A stretch of 60,283 bases of DNA from a virus: positions 1 to 60,283 of IMG/VR virus record IMGVR_UViG_3300015360_000004; one strand, 5' to 3'. The position numbers and the translations under genes were made by a program. The notes below the pieces were generated by a model. That model ran no database searches. It had not been told where the DNA came from and saw nothing but the letters and a program-made list of their open reading frames with translations. Positions 28,122-37,019 of the stretch are shown here, piece after piece (within the stretch, counting starts at the first letter, position 1; every line of letters starts with the position of its first letter).

Positions 28122-28150
28122 CAATAAATAAAGGGCCTTCAGAGGCCCCT
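28122..28150 (-). terminator. intrinsic terminator after primase
   Basis: Minus strand GGGCC-TCTGAA-GGCCC then TTTATTTATT, about 30 bases beyond the primase stop at 28180. It closes the replication operon. Confidence 0.82.
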
Positions 28151-28179
28151 ATTAATACCACACTATCATTGTCACTACT

Positions 28180-30309
28180 TCACTTTCGGATAATTTTTGT
28201 CCTAATCCTCACGGTCTTAGGCGCAGAATCCTCAGGCTTTAACCTGCCTGTTACCCCATAAAGACCGGCCTTCTTCGCCAGGTCCGCAAGGTCCGGATGT
28301 GCGACGTACATGCTCAGCAATCCGTGAGAGCCCGCAGTTTTCTTTATAATCCTCAATGCCTGGAGGTCCTCCGCCACCCTGTGCATGGTGGACTGCGAAA
28401 GGCCCGTCCTTTCTATCAGCCACTTACTGTCCTTCGGCTCCTCGGGAGTATTGGACAGCAGAAGGTTGATAATGTATTCGAACCGGTCCGGGCAGGTATC
28501 GCAGGCGACCTGGCGAACCAGGCGAAGCTCATCCTCTCCCACCTCCGCATGGTCCAGGTAAACCGCTATACCTATGGCCAGCTTGCAGAGCTGCTTGCCG
28601 ATGCGGGTACCTATCTCCTTGATTGGCATGGTAAGCTGCTCCTGGCTGAAGCGGTCCTTCTGGAGAGAAGCCCTCATCCGTGAAACGAACATGGCCATCG
28701 CGGCGACCTGCATCTTGAACTCGGGAGGAAGAATGGGGAAAGTGGGAGGCATGGGCTTCTCAAGCATCCTGTAACAGAGGTCTCCGAGCTCCTCCTTCAT
28801 CTCGTTCTCATGCTCGATTCCATCAATGGCCTTGAGGATTCTTTCCTCCTCGCTTTCCGGGGATAGGTGCTTGTCCAGCCGAAACTTCATGAAGCGCTCA
28901 CCCAGGGAACTCTGGAGCGTGAGGTAGCCGTCAATCGCGTTGGTCACCGCTGCTATGATGCCGAACTTCGACTCATACTTGCGAGTATGCCCGGAGTAGC
29001 TCTTCTCGATTCGTCCGTCATAGATGTCGCGCAGAAGCCCGAATATCTCGTCGCGGGTATTCGGGTGCCCGGACAAGATGGTCGTGAAGTCCTTGATTAC
29101 CAGGACGCGGTTATTGAGCCTGGGCAGGATGCTGGGGTCCGCGCCGTCAATGCCTCGGTGGCCGGAGATTAGTGAAGCCGGCGTCAGGGTCGTCAAAGTC
29201 TCGATGAAAGGGCTCTTGCTAAGCGGCGAGACGAAGGTCGTCTTTCCGCCGCCGGGAGGCGCTACCAGAAACTGCCATATCGGCTCCCCCGTCGGCATCT
29301 TGTTCGCGAAGCAGGTTCCCATCACGACCGTGATTGGGTCGTAGTTAAGCAGTTTCAGGTATTTCGAAAACGCCGCCTCCAGCTCTTTTCGCGTCGGTAC
29401 CACCACGTTGGAAACGGTCTCCGCCTTGACTTCCACCGGGGAATCACGTTCTACCTGGGTATTCAATGAGAACATCTTGTTGAACCGTTCGAATCCGGTT
29501 TTAAGCCCGGTCTTCGTCGCCTTCATGAAATTGTATTCAACCGACTCCAAGACCAGGTCCCGTATGTCATAGCCGTCTGAAACCGCCTCCGGCCATTGAA
29601 GGAACCGGACCTCGGAAGCCACTTCGCGAAGAGCCCTGGCAGATTTCTCCTCGCCCTTCCGTCCCGCCTCGTCATGGTCAAAGCAACAGAAGACCTTCCG
29701 GTCCTTGAAGTACAGGAGCCAATCCTTATTGAGGTTGCCGGCGCCGGGCAACGCCACGACCACGGCGTCATGCGCCAAGAGCTTGAACCAGTACTGGAGG
29801 GCGTACATATCCCACTCGCCCTCGCAGATGTAGACGGGTTTCGAGTTTCCTGGAATATGGTGACAGCCCTTCAAAGGCAGCTTGACTCCCGCGGTCCTGA
29901 ATATCTTGCCCTTCGGCTCCCAATACGAAAGGGCATTCAGCTTGCCCTCCAGGTTGAAGGCCGGAATCATGAAAGCGCCCGTCAATGGGTTCTTGGCCAC
30001 GTCCCCGTAAAATGCCGTTGGAGGTAGGCCTCTATCCTTCGCAAGGGGCATCAGGTCGGCGTTCTTGGTCGTGGTAAGGCAGAACCTGTACCACTGGTCC
30101 AGGAACGTATAAAGGTTTCCAGAGCGGCTGGTATTCTTGGAATCCCACATCCCCGTCTCTTTGTTGACGAAGAACTTGTCCTCCTTCCCTGAGAAAGGGC
30201 AAATGCCGCGGAGGTTTTTACCGTCCGAGGCGAAGCCGCTGAACCTGACTCCGTGCTGGTAGAAAGCGAAGCCCTGCTCGTACTCCTCCTTCAGCTCTTT
30301 AAAGCTCAT
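28180..30309 (-). CDS. TOPRIM primase / AAA+ ATPase (replicative primase-helicase)
   Basis: 709 residues. N-terminal CHC2-like segment (LRGICPFSGKEDKFF, then TGMWDSKNTSRSGNL) keeps the shape of a primase zinc finger but only one Cys (C37). TOPRIM: ICEGEWD (E163) and CFDHDEAG (D211, D213). ATPase: APPGGGKTT P-loop (350-358), Walker B VLVIKDFTT (about 402-410), then a sensor-like LIAAVTNAIDG region. C-terminal winged helix (WLIERTGLSQSTMHRVAEDL). It would make primers and translocate on DNA at the fork. Last gene of the replication operon; ends before a terminator. Confidence 0.85.
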   Translation of the reverse strand: MSFKELKEEYEQGFAFYQHGVRFSGFASDGKNLRGICPFSGKEDKFFVNKETGMWDSKNTSRSGNLYTFLDQWYRFCLTTTKNADLMPLAKDRGLPPTAFYGDVAKNPLTGAFMIPAFNLEGKLNALSYWEPKGKIFRTAGVKLPLKGCHHIPGNSKPVYICEGEWDMYALQYWFKLLAHDAVVVALPGAGNLNKDWLLYFKDRKVFCCFDHDEAGRKGEEKSARALREVASEVRFLQWPEAVSDGYDIRDLVLESVEYNFMKATKTGLKTGFERFNKMFSLNTQVERDSPVEVKAETVSNVVVPTRKELEAAFSKYLKLLNYDPITVVMGTCFANKMPTGEPIWQFLVAPPGGGKTTFVSPLSKSPFIETLTTLTPASLISGHRGIDGADPSILPRLNNRVLVIKDFTTILSGHPNTRDEIFGLLRDIYDGRIEKSYSGHTRKYESKFGIIAAVTNAIDGYLTLQSSLGERFMKFRLDKHLSPESEEERILKAIDGIEHENEMKEELGDLCYRMLEKPMPPTFPILPPEFKMQVAAMAMFVSRMRASLQKDRFSQEQLTMPIKEIGTRIGKQLCKLAIGIAVYLDHAEVGEDELRLVRQVACDTCPDRFEYIINLLLSNTPEEPKDSKWLIERTGLSQSTMHRVAEDLQALRIIKKTAGSHGLLSMYVAHPDLADLAKKAGLYGVTGRLKPEDSAPKTVRIRTKIIRK

Positions 30310-30310
30310 G

Positions 30311-30838
30311 CTAGCCCTTCACTTTATAGAGGTCCATGCCCTTGAACAGATACTCGACACCTTCCAGAAGGGTCGATTCAGGCATGTGGCCGAACTCCAC
30401 CGACTTGGGGTACTCCGCGCTCAGGAAGTCGAAGTAGATGGCTATGTCAAACCGGTGAATCACATAGTGGAGGATGACCATGCGCCAGCCTTCATTCTCT
30501 TTTGCCGGGGTGATATCCAACCTGGCGCCCTTAACGTCTATGTCGCAGTTGTACCCCTTCTTGCCCGCCCACGCTTTTACGGCCTTTATCCATGGCGCGG
30601 ACCTGCCTCCGGCCGGCTCGTCACCGTCGAGCTCGATATCCTTGTTTGGCTTGCGTGGCTTTCTGGCCTTCTTGCTCGTTGCAGCATCCTCATCAACCGC
30701 CTCCTCGTCGTCATCCAGGACCTCTTCGTCCGATTCCGCGGCCATCTGCTTTTGGATTGCGGCGAGCTTCTTTTTCTTCTCTTCCATGGATTCTACCGGA
30801 GCGACTGCCTTCCTGACGATTTTGACTACCTGGGTCAT
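30311..30838 (-). CDS. hypothetical protein with acidic/basic linker, between primase and polymerase
   Basis: 175 residues from ATG 30838 (ATGA overlap with polymerase stop). The first ~80 residues are charged and disordered (ESDEEVLDDDEEAVDEDAAT, then a Lys/Arg run). The C-terminal ~90 form a folded domain: WIKAVKAWAGKKGYNCDIDV, RLDITPAKENEGWRMVILHY, KSVEFGHMPESTLLEG. The domain reads like a VRR- or PDDEXK-related fold (D-IDVKG-RLDI), but catalytic residues are not certain. Replication accessory role inferred from position. Confidence 0.6.
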   Translation of the reverse strand: MTQVVKIVRKAVAPVESMEEKKKKLAAIQKQMAAESDEEVLDDDEEAVDEDAATSKKARKPRKPNKDIELDGDEPAGGRSAPWIKAVKAWAGKKGYNCDIDVKGARLDITPAKENEGWRMVILHYVIHRFDIAIYFDFLSAEYPKSVEFGHMPESTLLEGVEYLFKGMDLYKVKG

Positions 30839-32820
30839 AGCTCTAGCTTCACTTTCTGAGCCCAACTGGTCTCTGTTACTGATGGTTCAATTATGAAGGG
30901 ACTCGGCATTCCGAAGTACGTGTGTAGGTTTCCCTGCATCGCCTTTGTAATGTCCCGACCGAGCCGCTTTGAATGGTGCTTAAGCGGAATCTCCATGCCG
31001 AGTTCATCGTGTACGGTCAGCAGGGTGCGGCACCCGGGATACTTAGTGCGAAATACATTGGCGACGTTATTCATTGCCCGCTTGATGACCCCCGCAGCAG
31101 GGCCCTGAGTATCGTAGTTCAACGCCTTGTAGGCGAACCGGGGGTCAATCACGTACACACGGCCGAAATTATCCTTAATCCAACCCTGCATCTGGATTTG
31201 GGTCATCAATTTACGGTTGTAGTCAAACACCCCGCGGTACGTACGCCAGTACCCGTCGTACAGCTGTTTGGCTTCTGAGTAATCGATGAGGAGCTGCTCG
31301 GCTATGGCCGACGGCCCGCCTCCGTACGGCATGGTGAAATTAACGGTCTTCGCCTTCTTGCGATAATTGTCGAAGGCTTTCTTGTCGCCGAAATCCGCTT
31401 CGGTACCGAATAGGCTTGTTGCCAGGTAGGAGTGCATGTCCCTACCGCCAAGCAGATTTTCCACCATTACTGGGTCCTTCGAATTGAAAGCCAGAATCCA
31501 AATCTCTATCTGTGAATAGTCGAAGAAATAGAGGACATGGTCTTTCCTGGGGACAAAGCACTCACGGATTCGGTAATCGACCGTACCCTTGCGCTTGATT
31601 GAGGTGGCTGAGCTGATATTCATCAGATTGGGCTCAGAACAGGACAAGCGACCGGTGACGGTACCACAGGTCCGGAAATTGGGATGTAGGACGAAGTCCT
31701 CTCCTTCCCAGACGCCTAGGCGCTTGAACGGCGCGATGAACGAGCCGAGCTGGTGCTCTGCGCCGCTCAGGTTCACCAGAACCTTGGCCAGCTCATTCCC
31801 ATTCTTTGCCCACTTGGCAAGGGTAGTGCCGTCCGTGGTCAGGGTCTCCTCCCGGATTCCGTCTTTCCGCTTACGCCGCTTGTACTCCGGCCGCAACCCG
31901 AATTGGCCCTTGCCCTTGCCGTAAAAGGTGGCCTTCATCTGGATGGGGGAACCGGGATTCAGGTTGCCGTAACCCAGGTCTGCTTTCGCCTTTTCGGAGC
32001 TGTCAATTATGCCCTGGTAGTACTGCTCCAGCTCCAGAACCTTCTCGAAATCCAGCTTTATGCCGGTGAGCTGCATTTCCCTGGTAACGGATAGGAGCTC
32101 GTTTTCCATCTCCAGGATGGGCCGATAGCTGTCATACTGAGACCCGTCCTCCGGAACCTCTTCGTAGAAGTCCTCGTAGCCAGTATACAGGGCCATGGTC
32201 CTGTCCGTGTCACCCAGGGCGTAGGTCTCGCACTTTTCCGCGTCACCAAGCCAGTAGTCGGCCTCGGGGTCACCCAGCGGATTGAACCACTGCCTTGTCT
32301 TTGACTTGCTGTCGGCCGAAATGGCGTAGGAAACCTTTCTGGCTGCTCGTCTGGCGGTCTCGACTGTCTTCAGCAGGTCCTTCTGGTCCTCTTCGCTCCA
32401 GTTGAATAATTCCTTGCACAGGGGCTTCAAACCGAACGCAAAGCGGTTCGGGTTATGTACGTGCGACATGACGAGGGTGTCAAAGACTGGGCCAACCACC
32501 TTGATGCCAATCTTAAGCAACATGGTCACGTCGAAGTTCGCGTTATGGAAAACCTTGACGATGTTCGGGGTGGATTCGAAGAAATGCTTCAATGCCAAGT
32601 ACCCCGGCATGTTCCTGCGGTAGAGGACCTCCCTGGTGTAGGGGTTGACCTCGAACCGGATGTAGGCGTTCTCACCATCATACGAAGTGAAGGAAAAGGC
32701 GAATGGCCTCGCCGGATGGTATCCAAGGCGAACAATCGAGCCGTAAACATGCAATCCGGTTGTTTCCGTATCTGCCGCGACAGCCTTGCTTTTGTACAGT
32801 TTATCCAGCATTTGTCCCAT
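30835..32820 (-). CDS. family A DNA polymerase with 3'-5' exonuclease
   Basis: 661 residues, no 5'-3' exonuclease domain. Exonuclease I: D17-T-E19; II: FHNANFD (N95, D97); III: ALGDTD (D204, D206). Polymerase motif A DYSQIE (D434), motif B with R487 and KTVNFTMPYG, motif C HDE (604-606). In motif B the usual NFG is NFT. It replicates the phage genome, probably with the TOPRIM protein downstream. Position in the nucleotide-metabolism operon fits. Confidence 0.95.
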   Translation of the reverse strand: MGQMLDKLYKSKAVAADTETTGLHVYGSIVRLGYHPARPFAFSFTSYDGENAYIRFEVNPYTREVLYRRNMPGYLALKHFFESTPNIVKVFHNANFDVTMLLKIGIKVVGPVFDTLVMSHVHNPNRFAFGLKPLCKELFNWSEEDQKDLLKTVETARRAARKVSYAISADSKSKTRQWFNPLGDPEADYWLGDAEKCETYALGDTDRTMALYTGYEDFYEEVPEDGSQYDSYRPILEMENELLSVTREMQLTGIKLDFEKVLELEQYYQGIIDSSEKAKADLGYGNLNPGSPIQMKATFYGKGKGQFGLRPEYKRRKRKDGIREETLTTDGTTLAKWAKNGNELAKVLVNLSGAEHQLGSFIAPFKRLGVWEGEDFVLHPNFRTCGTVTGRLSCSEPNLMNISSATSIKRKGTVDYRIRECFVPRKDHVLYFFDYSQIEIWILAFNSKDPVMVENLLGGRDMHSYLATSLFGTEADFGDKKAFDNYRKKAKTVNFTMPYGGGPSAIAEQLLIDYSEAKQLYDGYWRTYRGVFDYNRKLMTQIQMQGWIKDNFGRVYVIDPRFAYKALNYDTQGPAAGVIKRAMNNVANVFRTKYPGCRTLLTVHDELGMEIPLKHHSKRLGRDITKAMQGNLHTYFGMPSPFIIEPSVTETSWAQKVKLEL

Positions 32821-32875
32821 TAACGGCTTTGGGCGGGGATTAGCCCGCCCTCCACCTTCGAGATGTCTAAATCAC

Positions 32876-33661
32876 CTACCCTTCTTCGATGACGCCGGTG
32901 ATTTGGTCTCGGGTCACCGTGCCCTTCACCTTGCCCTTACCCGGTTTCACGTAGACCGCCTTGAAGGAGTCGCCGTCGATGACCTCGACGATTTCCCCCT
33001 CCAGGTCGACGCCGTCCTTCGTGAAGGTGATTTTGGTGCCGACCTTCAGCTCTACCGCGGCTTCACCGTCATCGCTGGCGGCGTCGTCGTCAGCGACCTC
33101 GTCCTCGTCTTCGGCGGGGGGCGGTTCCGGCTTCTTGGCGGCCTTGGCGGGTTTCTCCGCCTTGGGAGCCTTTACCGGTTTAGCCGGCTTTTCCTCCTCT
33201 TCTTCCTTCACTTCTGCGACAGGCGTGCTCTCCTCACCCGTATCGACCATGTTGTCGATGCGGAAGTTCTTGAACTGGGGATTCGCCGAGTTGTCGTAGA
33301 TGGAGGCCAAGATTGTCGGATGCGCTTCCTCCACGTCCTTGCAAGACTGTTCCAGGTCTTTCTCGTCCTCGATGGTGGAGATGTCGAAACCCATCGCGCG
33401 CCACCAGCCCAGCATGATGCTGAGGGAGACTTCGTGCTCCCATTTGGTGAACAGCTTGTGCGGCTTATCCTTCAGTTCGCCGTCCATGACCTTCCATTTG
33501 TGGGTAATCATGGGGTCACCCTTTTTGCTGGTGCCGAAATTCACCGACTCCAGGTACAGCACGTACTGCCCATTGGGCAGGTCGGAGAATCCATCGACCG
33601 CCTTCTGTTTGGCGTTCCCGATAAGGCCCTTCAGGTCTGCTTTGTTGAGTTTGGCTACCAT
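32876..33661 (-). CDS. DUF669-type single-stranded-DNA-binding-like protein
   Basis: 261 residues. An N-terminal domain (FSDLPNGQYVLYLESVNFGT, DPMITHKWKVMDGELKDKPH) fits the DUF669 family, which accompanies recombination ATPases and is thought to bind ssDNA. After a Lys/Pro/Ala and acidic linker (about 150-205) comes a small SH3-like domain (VELKVGTKITFTKDGVDLEG). It is three bases downstream of the RecA-like ATPase gene. Confidence 0.75.
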   Translation of the reverse strand: MVAKLNKADLKGLIGNAKQKAVDGFSDLPNGQYVLYLESVNFGTSKKGDPMITHKWKVMDGELKDKPHKLFTKWEHEVSLSIMLGWWRAMGFDISTIEDEKDLEQSCKDVEEAHPTILASIYDNSANPQFKNFRIDNMVDTGEESTPVAEVKEEEEEKPAKPVKAPKAEKPAKAAKKPEPPPAEDEDEVADDDAASDDGEAAVELKVGTKITFTKDGVDLEGEIVEVIDGDSFKAVYVKPGKGKVKGTVTRDQITGVIEEG

Positions 33662-33664
33662 GTT

Positions 33665-34552
33665 CTACTTCCCTCCAAGTTTGGTGATTGTTCTACCCAT
33701 CGTCTTCGTCTCCGTCCCCTTCGTTTCATCCTTCTGCGGCAAGGGGGTCTTGTTGTTGAAAGCCGCCATGAAGTTCGTGTACGCCTCCTTGCTGGTCTTC
33801 CCCATCTCGATATCTGAGATGGCGGTACCGTCCGGATAGCGGAAATGGTTCGCGAAACGATTACCCGCCTCGACGTGCATGTCCGGGATGATTCGCATTT
33901 TGCGCTTGTTCTGCGGGTCGATGTATATGTACCCGGTAAGGTCGCAGAACTTGGCCAGCACCTTGTGGCCTGTCGCCATGATGGTCGGCCTCATCATCGA
34001 GTAGGAGCTTCCGTCTGCCCGCTCTATCTCCCGTTCCGCCGCGTGGGAAAGGAAGATGGTCCCGTAATGGCGTGATAGCCGGTAGATGGCGCTGCGGAAC
34101 TCCTCCTTGATGGCGTTCCAGCCCTTGCCGAAATCGTTCTGAGGGGGGTAACTCCAGCCCTGATTCTTACCGACGTGCTCTAGGCACTGGTCCAGACACA
34201 AATCCACCACGTCGAAGGCGACGTTTTTGAAACGCTCACGACCCGCCTTCTTTTCCTGGATGAGGAGGTCGATATAGCCGAGTGTCTCTACCCAGGAATC
34301 CGGTTGACGTGCCTTGAGCCTGTAGTCCTTTCCGGACGGCTCATAGAACAGGTGGAACGTATCCTCGAACTCCATGGAGAGCGAGGTCTTACCGCACTTC
34401 TCTGCCCCGTAAAGGTAGAGCGCGTACCCTTCCGGGGTCGTCGGCGGAATGGTGAACTCATGCTCTCCTGGAAGGGAGAGACTGCTCGCCCTTACCGCTT
34501 TCGGCGCAGCGGCCGCTCCTAGCGGGCTTCCCGTCATCTTCACTTTGTTCAT
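33665..34552 (-). CDS. phage RecA-like nucleotide-binding protein (AAA_24)
   Basis: 295 residues from ATG 34552 behind AAGGAG (frame open to 34693, but that extension lies in the upstream gene). YALYLYGAEKCGKTSLSMEF holds Walker A (GAEKCGKTS). KNVAFDVVDLC (Walker B, D-x2-D) and TIFLSHAAEREIE (sensor/motif 1a) follow. This family is the phage single-strand annealing/RecA-fold ATPase called Sak4-like in some phages. It is placed beside DUF669 and a RecB-like nuclease, as usual. ATGA overlap with the deaminase gene. Confidence 0.82.
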   Translation of the reverse strand: MNKVKMTGSPLGAAAAPKAVRASSLSLPGEHEFTIPPTTPEGYALYLYGAEKCGKTSLSMEFEDTFHLFYEPSGKDYRLKARQPDSWVETLGYIDLLIQEKKAGRERFKNVAFDVVDLCLDQCLEHVGKNQGWSYPPQNDFGKGWNAIKEEFRSAIYRLSRHYGTIFLSHAAEREIERADGSSYSMMRPTIMATGHKVLAKFCDLTGYIYIDPQNKRKMRIIPDMHVEAGNRFANHFRYPDGTAISDIEMGKTSKEAYTNFMAAFNNKTPLPQKDETKGTETKTMGRTITKLGGK

Positions 34553-34950
34553 TCCTTCTCCTTCGTGAGTTTGTAGGTGAGAACGCCCTCTTTTTCGAAC
34601 ATGAGCGCTGGCTTTTCCATCTTGTCGTGGTCGTGGCGGTAATAAATAAGGGAGATTCCCGAGTTGATGAGCAGGGTCGCGCACCTGGCGCACGGGTAAA
34701 CGGTGACGAAGAGAACCTTCATCGGGTCATCAACGCAGCACTTGGCGAGAGCGTTCTCCTCAGCGTGCGCGCAACCGCAGGCCGAGCCATCAAGCTGGCA
34801 TGACCAATCCTGACCCCGCGGTCCACCGTTGTACCCCATCGAATAGATACGCGTGAAGCTGCCATCGGTCAGGATTGCCCCGACCCGCTTCGTCTCGCAC
34901 TCAACTCTTTCCGCCAGTGAATCGGCGAAGGACATGAGGATTATTTCCAT
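34549..34950 (-). CDS. dCMP (deoxycytidylate) deaminase
   Basis: 133 residues. Converts dCMP to dUMP. Zinc and catalytic residues: H62-A-E64-EN (CAHAEENAL), and PCARC (C87, C90). The N-terminal ADSLAERVECETKRVGAILT, GYNGGPRG is typical of dCMP deaminases. A second Cys-rich patch ACGCAHAEE is common in the phage form. It lies next to two nucleotide pyrophosphohydrolases and, two genes further, a TS-family enzyme. ATG 34935 is an alternative start. Confidence 0.88.
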   Translation of the reverse strand: MEIILMSFADSLAERVECETKRVGAILTDGSFTRIYSMGYNGGPRGQDWSCQLDGSACGCAHAEENALAKCCVDDPMKVLFVTVYPCARCATLLINSGISLIYYRHDHDKMEKPALMFEKEGVLTYKLTKEKE

Positions 34951-34963
34951 CCTCGGTTTCGGC

Positions 34964-35437
34964 TTAGTAGCCAGAGGCCTGCCGCTCCCTTACGACTTTG
35001 TTCTTTAGCTGGAATATTTCTAGAATTTCTTCCGGTTTCATGAAGTAGGACACGTAGTTCCAGTAGGACATGAACGCATGCCTGAGAAGGCATTGAAACA
35101 CCACCTCGTTGGTCTTCGAGAGGGTTTTCTTCCATGGCTTATTCTTCAGTTCATGGCTAGCGCCAGCAAGCTGCTCCACGAAATCACGCCACCTACTGCG
35201 CGGAACCACTTCAAAGGTCCACGGCTTGATGCCACAGAGTATTAGCAACTCAAGCGTAAAGTGGAGCCCGTCGACCAGCTCGACCTTGTGCTCGTCCTCA
35301 TGGCCAGAATTGTCCTCAGCCACCGCCTCGAAAAGTTCCTCGACCGCAAACCACATCATGCTCCTTAAAACGGCCTGATGCTCAGGGTCGTCGATATCCA
35401 GTGGCCATTGAGGAATGACTCCTAAAAATCCGAGCAT
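34964..35437 (-). CDS. dUTPase/dCTPase-family (all-alpha) pyrophosphohydrolase
   Basis: 157 residues from ATG 35437, behind AGGAGGAAACG (GTG 35488 is an in-frame alternative). Hydrolyses dUTP, and in some relatives dCTP, to the monophosphate. AVEELFEAVAED and ELVDGLHFTLELLI carry the EE..E and D/E metal-binding residues of the dimeric dUTPase family; the length agrees. T4-like dCTPase-dUTPases belong to this superfamily. The substrate cannot be read from sequence. Dense cluster with the deaminase. Confidence 0.75.
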   Translation of the reverse strand: MLGFLGVIPQWPLDIDDPEHQAVLRSMMWFAVEELFEAVAEDNSGHEDEHKVELVDGLHFTLELLILCGIKPWTFEVVPRSRWRDFVEQLAGASHELKNKPWKKTLSKTNEVVFQCLLRHAFMSYWNYVSYFMKPEEILEIFQLKNKVVRERQASGY

Positions 35438-35484
35438 CGTTTCCTCCTGAAGTAGGTAGACGCGCTCAAAGCAGGTGGGTCCGG

Positions 35485-35880
35485 TCACTTGGCCTGCTCC
35501 TGGCAGGTTATGACCGTGCGGTCATCGAAACCGGGCTCGGGCTGCCGGTAAACCGGGGGCGGGTAGGTAAATGCCCCGTCCGCGGGACGGTCGTCCTTGT
35601 CCCGACGCAAGCGTATGTGGTGGGCGAGTGCGAGGCAGTTGAACGCCGCGTGGATGGCGTGCGGAAGCCCAGTCTCCGGGTCGTTCTCCTCCTTACGCCA
35701 GAACGCCCAGAGGTGACGCATCGCCGCGCCAAACAGGCGGCTCCAGGCCAGCCCTTGCTCCCAGTTCCGGTCGGAGTACTTCTTGCTTCCGAGGGTATAG
35801 ACCTGCGCGAGCAGCTCAAGCTCCTCGGCTGGTATGAGGTCGTACCTGGTTTTTCCCTCGTCGTGCTTGATGCCGCTCAT
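35485..35880 (-). CDS. DUF5664 (dATP/dGTP-type) phosphohydrolase-like protein
   Basis: 131 residues. KHDEGKTRYDLIPAEELELL, YTLGSKKYSDRNWEQGLAWS, RHLWAFWRKEENDPETGLPH and HAAFNCLALAHH are the signature of this phage family, annotated as dATP/dGTP diphosphohydrolase in phage collections. The HD-type pattern H-x-W...E(N)DPETG-x-PH-x5-N suggests metal binding. It is part of the nucleotide module; activity is not proven. ATGA overlap upstream. Confidence 0.75.
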   Translation of the reverse strand: MSGIKHDEGKTRYDLIPAEELELLAQVYTLGSKKYSDRNWEQGLAWSRLFGAAMRHLWAFWRKEENDPETGLPHAIHAAFNCLALAHHIRLRRDKDDRPADGAFTYPPPVYRQPEPGFDDRTVITCQEQAK

Positions 35881-36926
35881 GCCTCCTCCTCCTCGGCGAT
35901 GGTCTTGTACTTGTCATGGGTATCCGGCCGAATCTCCAGGCCGGTCAGGTTCTTGCGCCTGCTGTTGCAGTAATCCATATAGACGCAGGGCTTATTGAAG
36001 TTGAAACAGGCGTCCGTGTTCTCCAGGTCGTCCTTATGGCCCCTATCCCACCATTTCTTGTAGGCATCCAACTCCAACTTCAGCCGACGCTCGAATTCAA
36101 CCAGGTCCTTCTCCAAGCATGGAACCTCGTAGCGGACGAAGTAAAAGTCGGGGCGGGACATGACGTCCGCCTTAACCCTGGCGCAATAGGCCGCGATGGT
36201 CTCATTCGTTCCCAGACGAAGCTGCGGCCGGCGAATGACGTCCTTGAGGACGCCCTCCGGCACCTCGCCGCGGTCTCTCCAGGTCACCAGCTCATAGAGC
36301 AGGACCTGGAACTCCCTTGCCGTGGTGGCGGCGATGTACTCCTCGTTCCACCGGTCCTTAGTCTTTGTCTCGTCAAGCCAAAGCCGGCCGGTCTTGGTAA
36401 GGCGGTAGATTCCGTCGCACTTGAACCGGATGGGTATGCCGCTTTCCGCCTCGACGTACTTGCCCTGCCGCTCCAGCTCGACCCACTGCTTCTTCTCCTC
36501 GCTGAAGTCCTTCGCCCAGAACCTGAAATAGAAGGGCAGCATTATTGACGCGACCCCGTACGCCAGCTCCATCTCTTTCCGTGAATACTCGTCCAGGCCG
36601 AGGTACTCATCATTGAAATGCCGCTGGAATTCGGCGGGTAGTTTCTCGCATAGGGTCAATGCCTGCTCCAGCGTCTTTACCGTGCCGTCCAATTGGCCGC
36701 GGCGGATAAACTCCAGACCGTAGTGGAATACTCCACCCTGCGCCTGGGCCTTGGAGCGGTTGGTATTCCGAACATAGCCGCGGGCGTACATGCGAGCCTT
36801 GACCTCGCACTCCTTCTTCATCTTCAAAAGCGACTGGGTAACGCCCTGCACCTTCGGGTCATAGTTGAGTTCAACCGCCTGGCGCTTGAATTTTATCGGA
36901 ATAACCACTCGCTTCTTTTCAACCAT
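35877..36926 (-). CDS. RecB-like PD-(D/E)XK nuclease
   Basis: 349 residues. FKCDGIYRLTKTGRLWLDET, KTKDRWNEE carries the D...D-E-x-K nuclease core (LDETKTK). EFQVLLYELVTWRDRG is the QxxxY-like helix. C-terminal CFNFNKPCVYMDYC gives three Cys that may hold an iron-sulphur cluster as in AddB/RecB-type nucleases. It would process DNA ends for recombination with the RecA-like ATPase. First gene after the 94-base intergenic region. Confidence 0.82.
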   Translation of the reverse strand: MVEKKRVVIPIKFKRQAVELNYDPKVQGVTQSLLKMKKECEVKARMYARGYVRNTNRSKAQAQGGVFHYGLEFIRRGQLDGTVKTLEQALTLCEKLPAEFQRHFNDEYLGLDEYSRKEMELAYGVASIMLPFYFRFWAKDFSEEKKQWVELERQGKYVEAESGIPIRFKCDGIYRLTKTGRLWLDETKTKDRWNEEYIAATTAREFQVLLYELVTWRDRGEVPEGVLKDVIRRPQLRLGTNETIAAYCARVKADVMSRPDFYFVRYEVPCLEKDLVEFERRLKLELDAYKKWWDRGHKDDLENTDACFNFNKPCVYMDYCNSRRKNLTGLEIRPDTHDKYKTIAEEEEA

Positions 36927-36945
36927 CGTTCACCTCGCTTGTGTT

Positions 36946-36974
36946 ATTGTATCGGGATTGGCCGCAAATGCGAA
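36946..36974 (-). promoter_or_regulatory. promoter-like site before the nuclease gene
   Basis: Minus strand TACAAT (36946-36951) inside CCCGATACAATAA, identical over 13 bases to the site at 14833. A weak -35, TTCGCA, lies 17 bases upstream within a GGCCG/CGGCC hairpin (about 36960-36980). Confidence 0.4.
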
Positions 36975-36997
36975 CGGCCAGGGAAGAAGTAATGTTC

Positions 36998-37019
36998 TTA
37001 TTATAATCGCGATATTATT
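36998..37019. repeat. AT-rich TCGCGA palindrome (inverted copy of 5344-5365)
   Basis: 22 bases identical to the reverse complement of 5344-5365, built on ATAATATCGCGATTAT. It sits at the stop codon of the TS-family gene, immediately before the hairpin and promoter of the nuclease gene. Confidence 0.55.

Larger units (their letters stand above)
27729..28179. promoter_or_regulatory. 450-base control region upstream of the endolysin operon
   Basis: No gene. Contents: GACAG-AAA-CTGTC palindrome at 27899-27911, AT-rich stretches around 28020-28060, a weaker GTGTGTACG match to the TGTACA promoters near 28094-28102 (minus strand), and the primase terminator at 28122-28150. Confidence 0.6.

Noticed and set aside
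32786-33817. Long plus-strand frame (343 codons)
   Set aside because: Exact antisense shadow of the DUF669 and ATPase genes. GC-rich codon bias leaves the opposite frame open; product is low-complexity.
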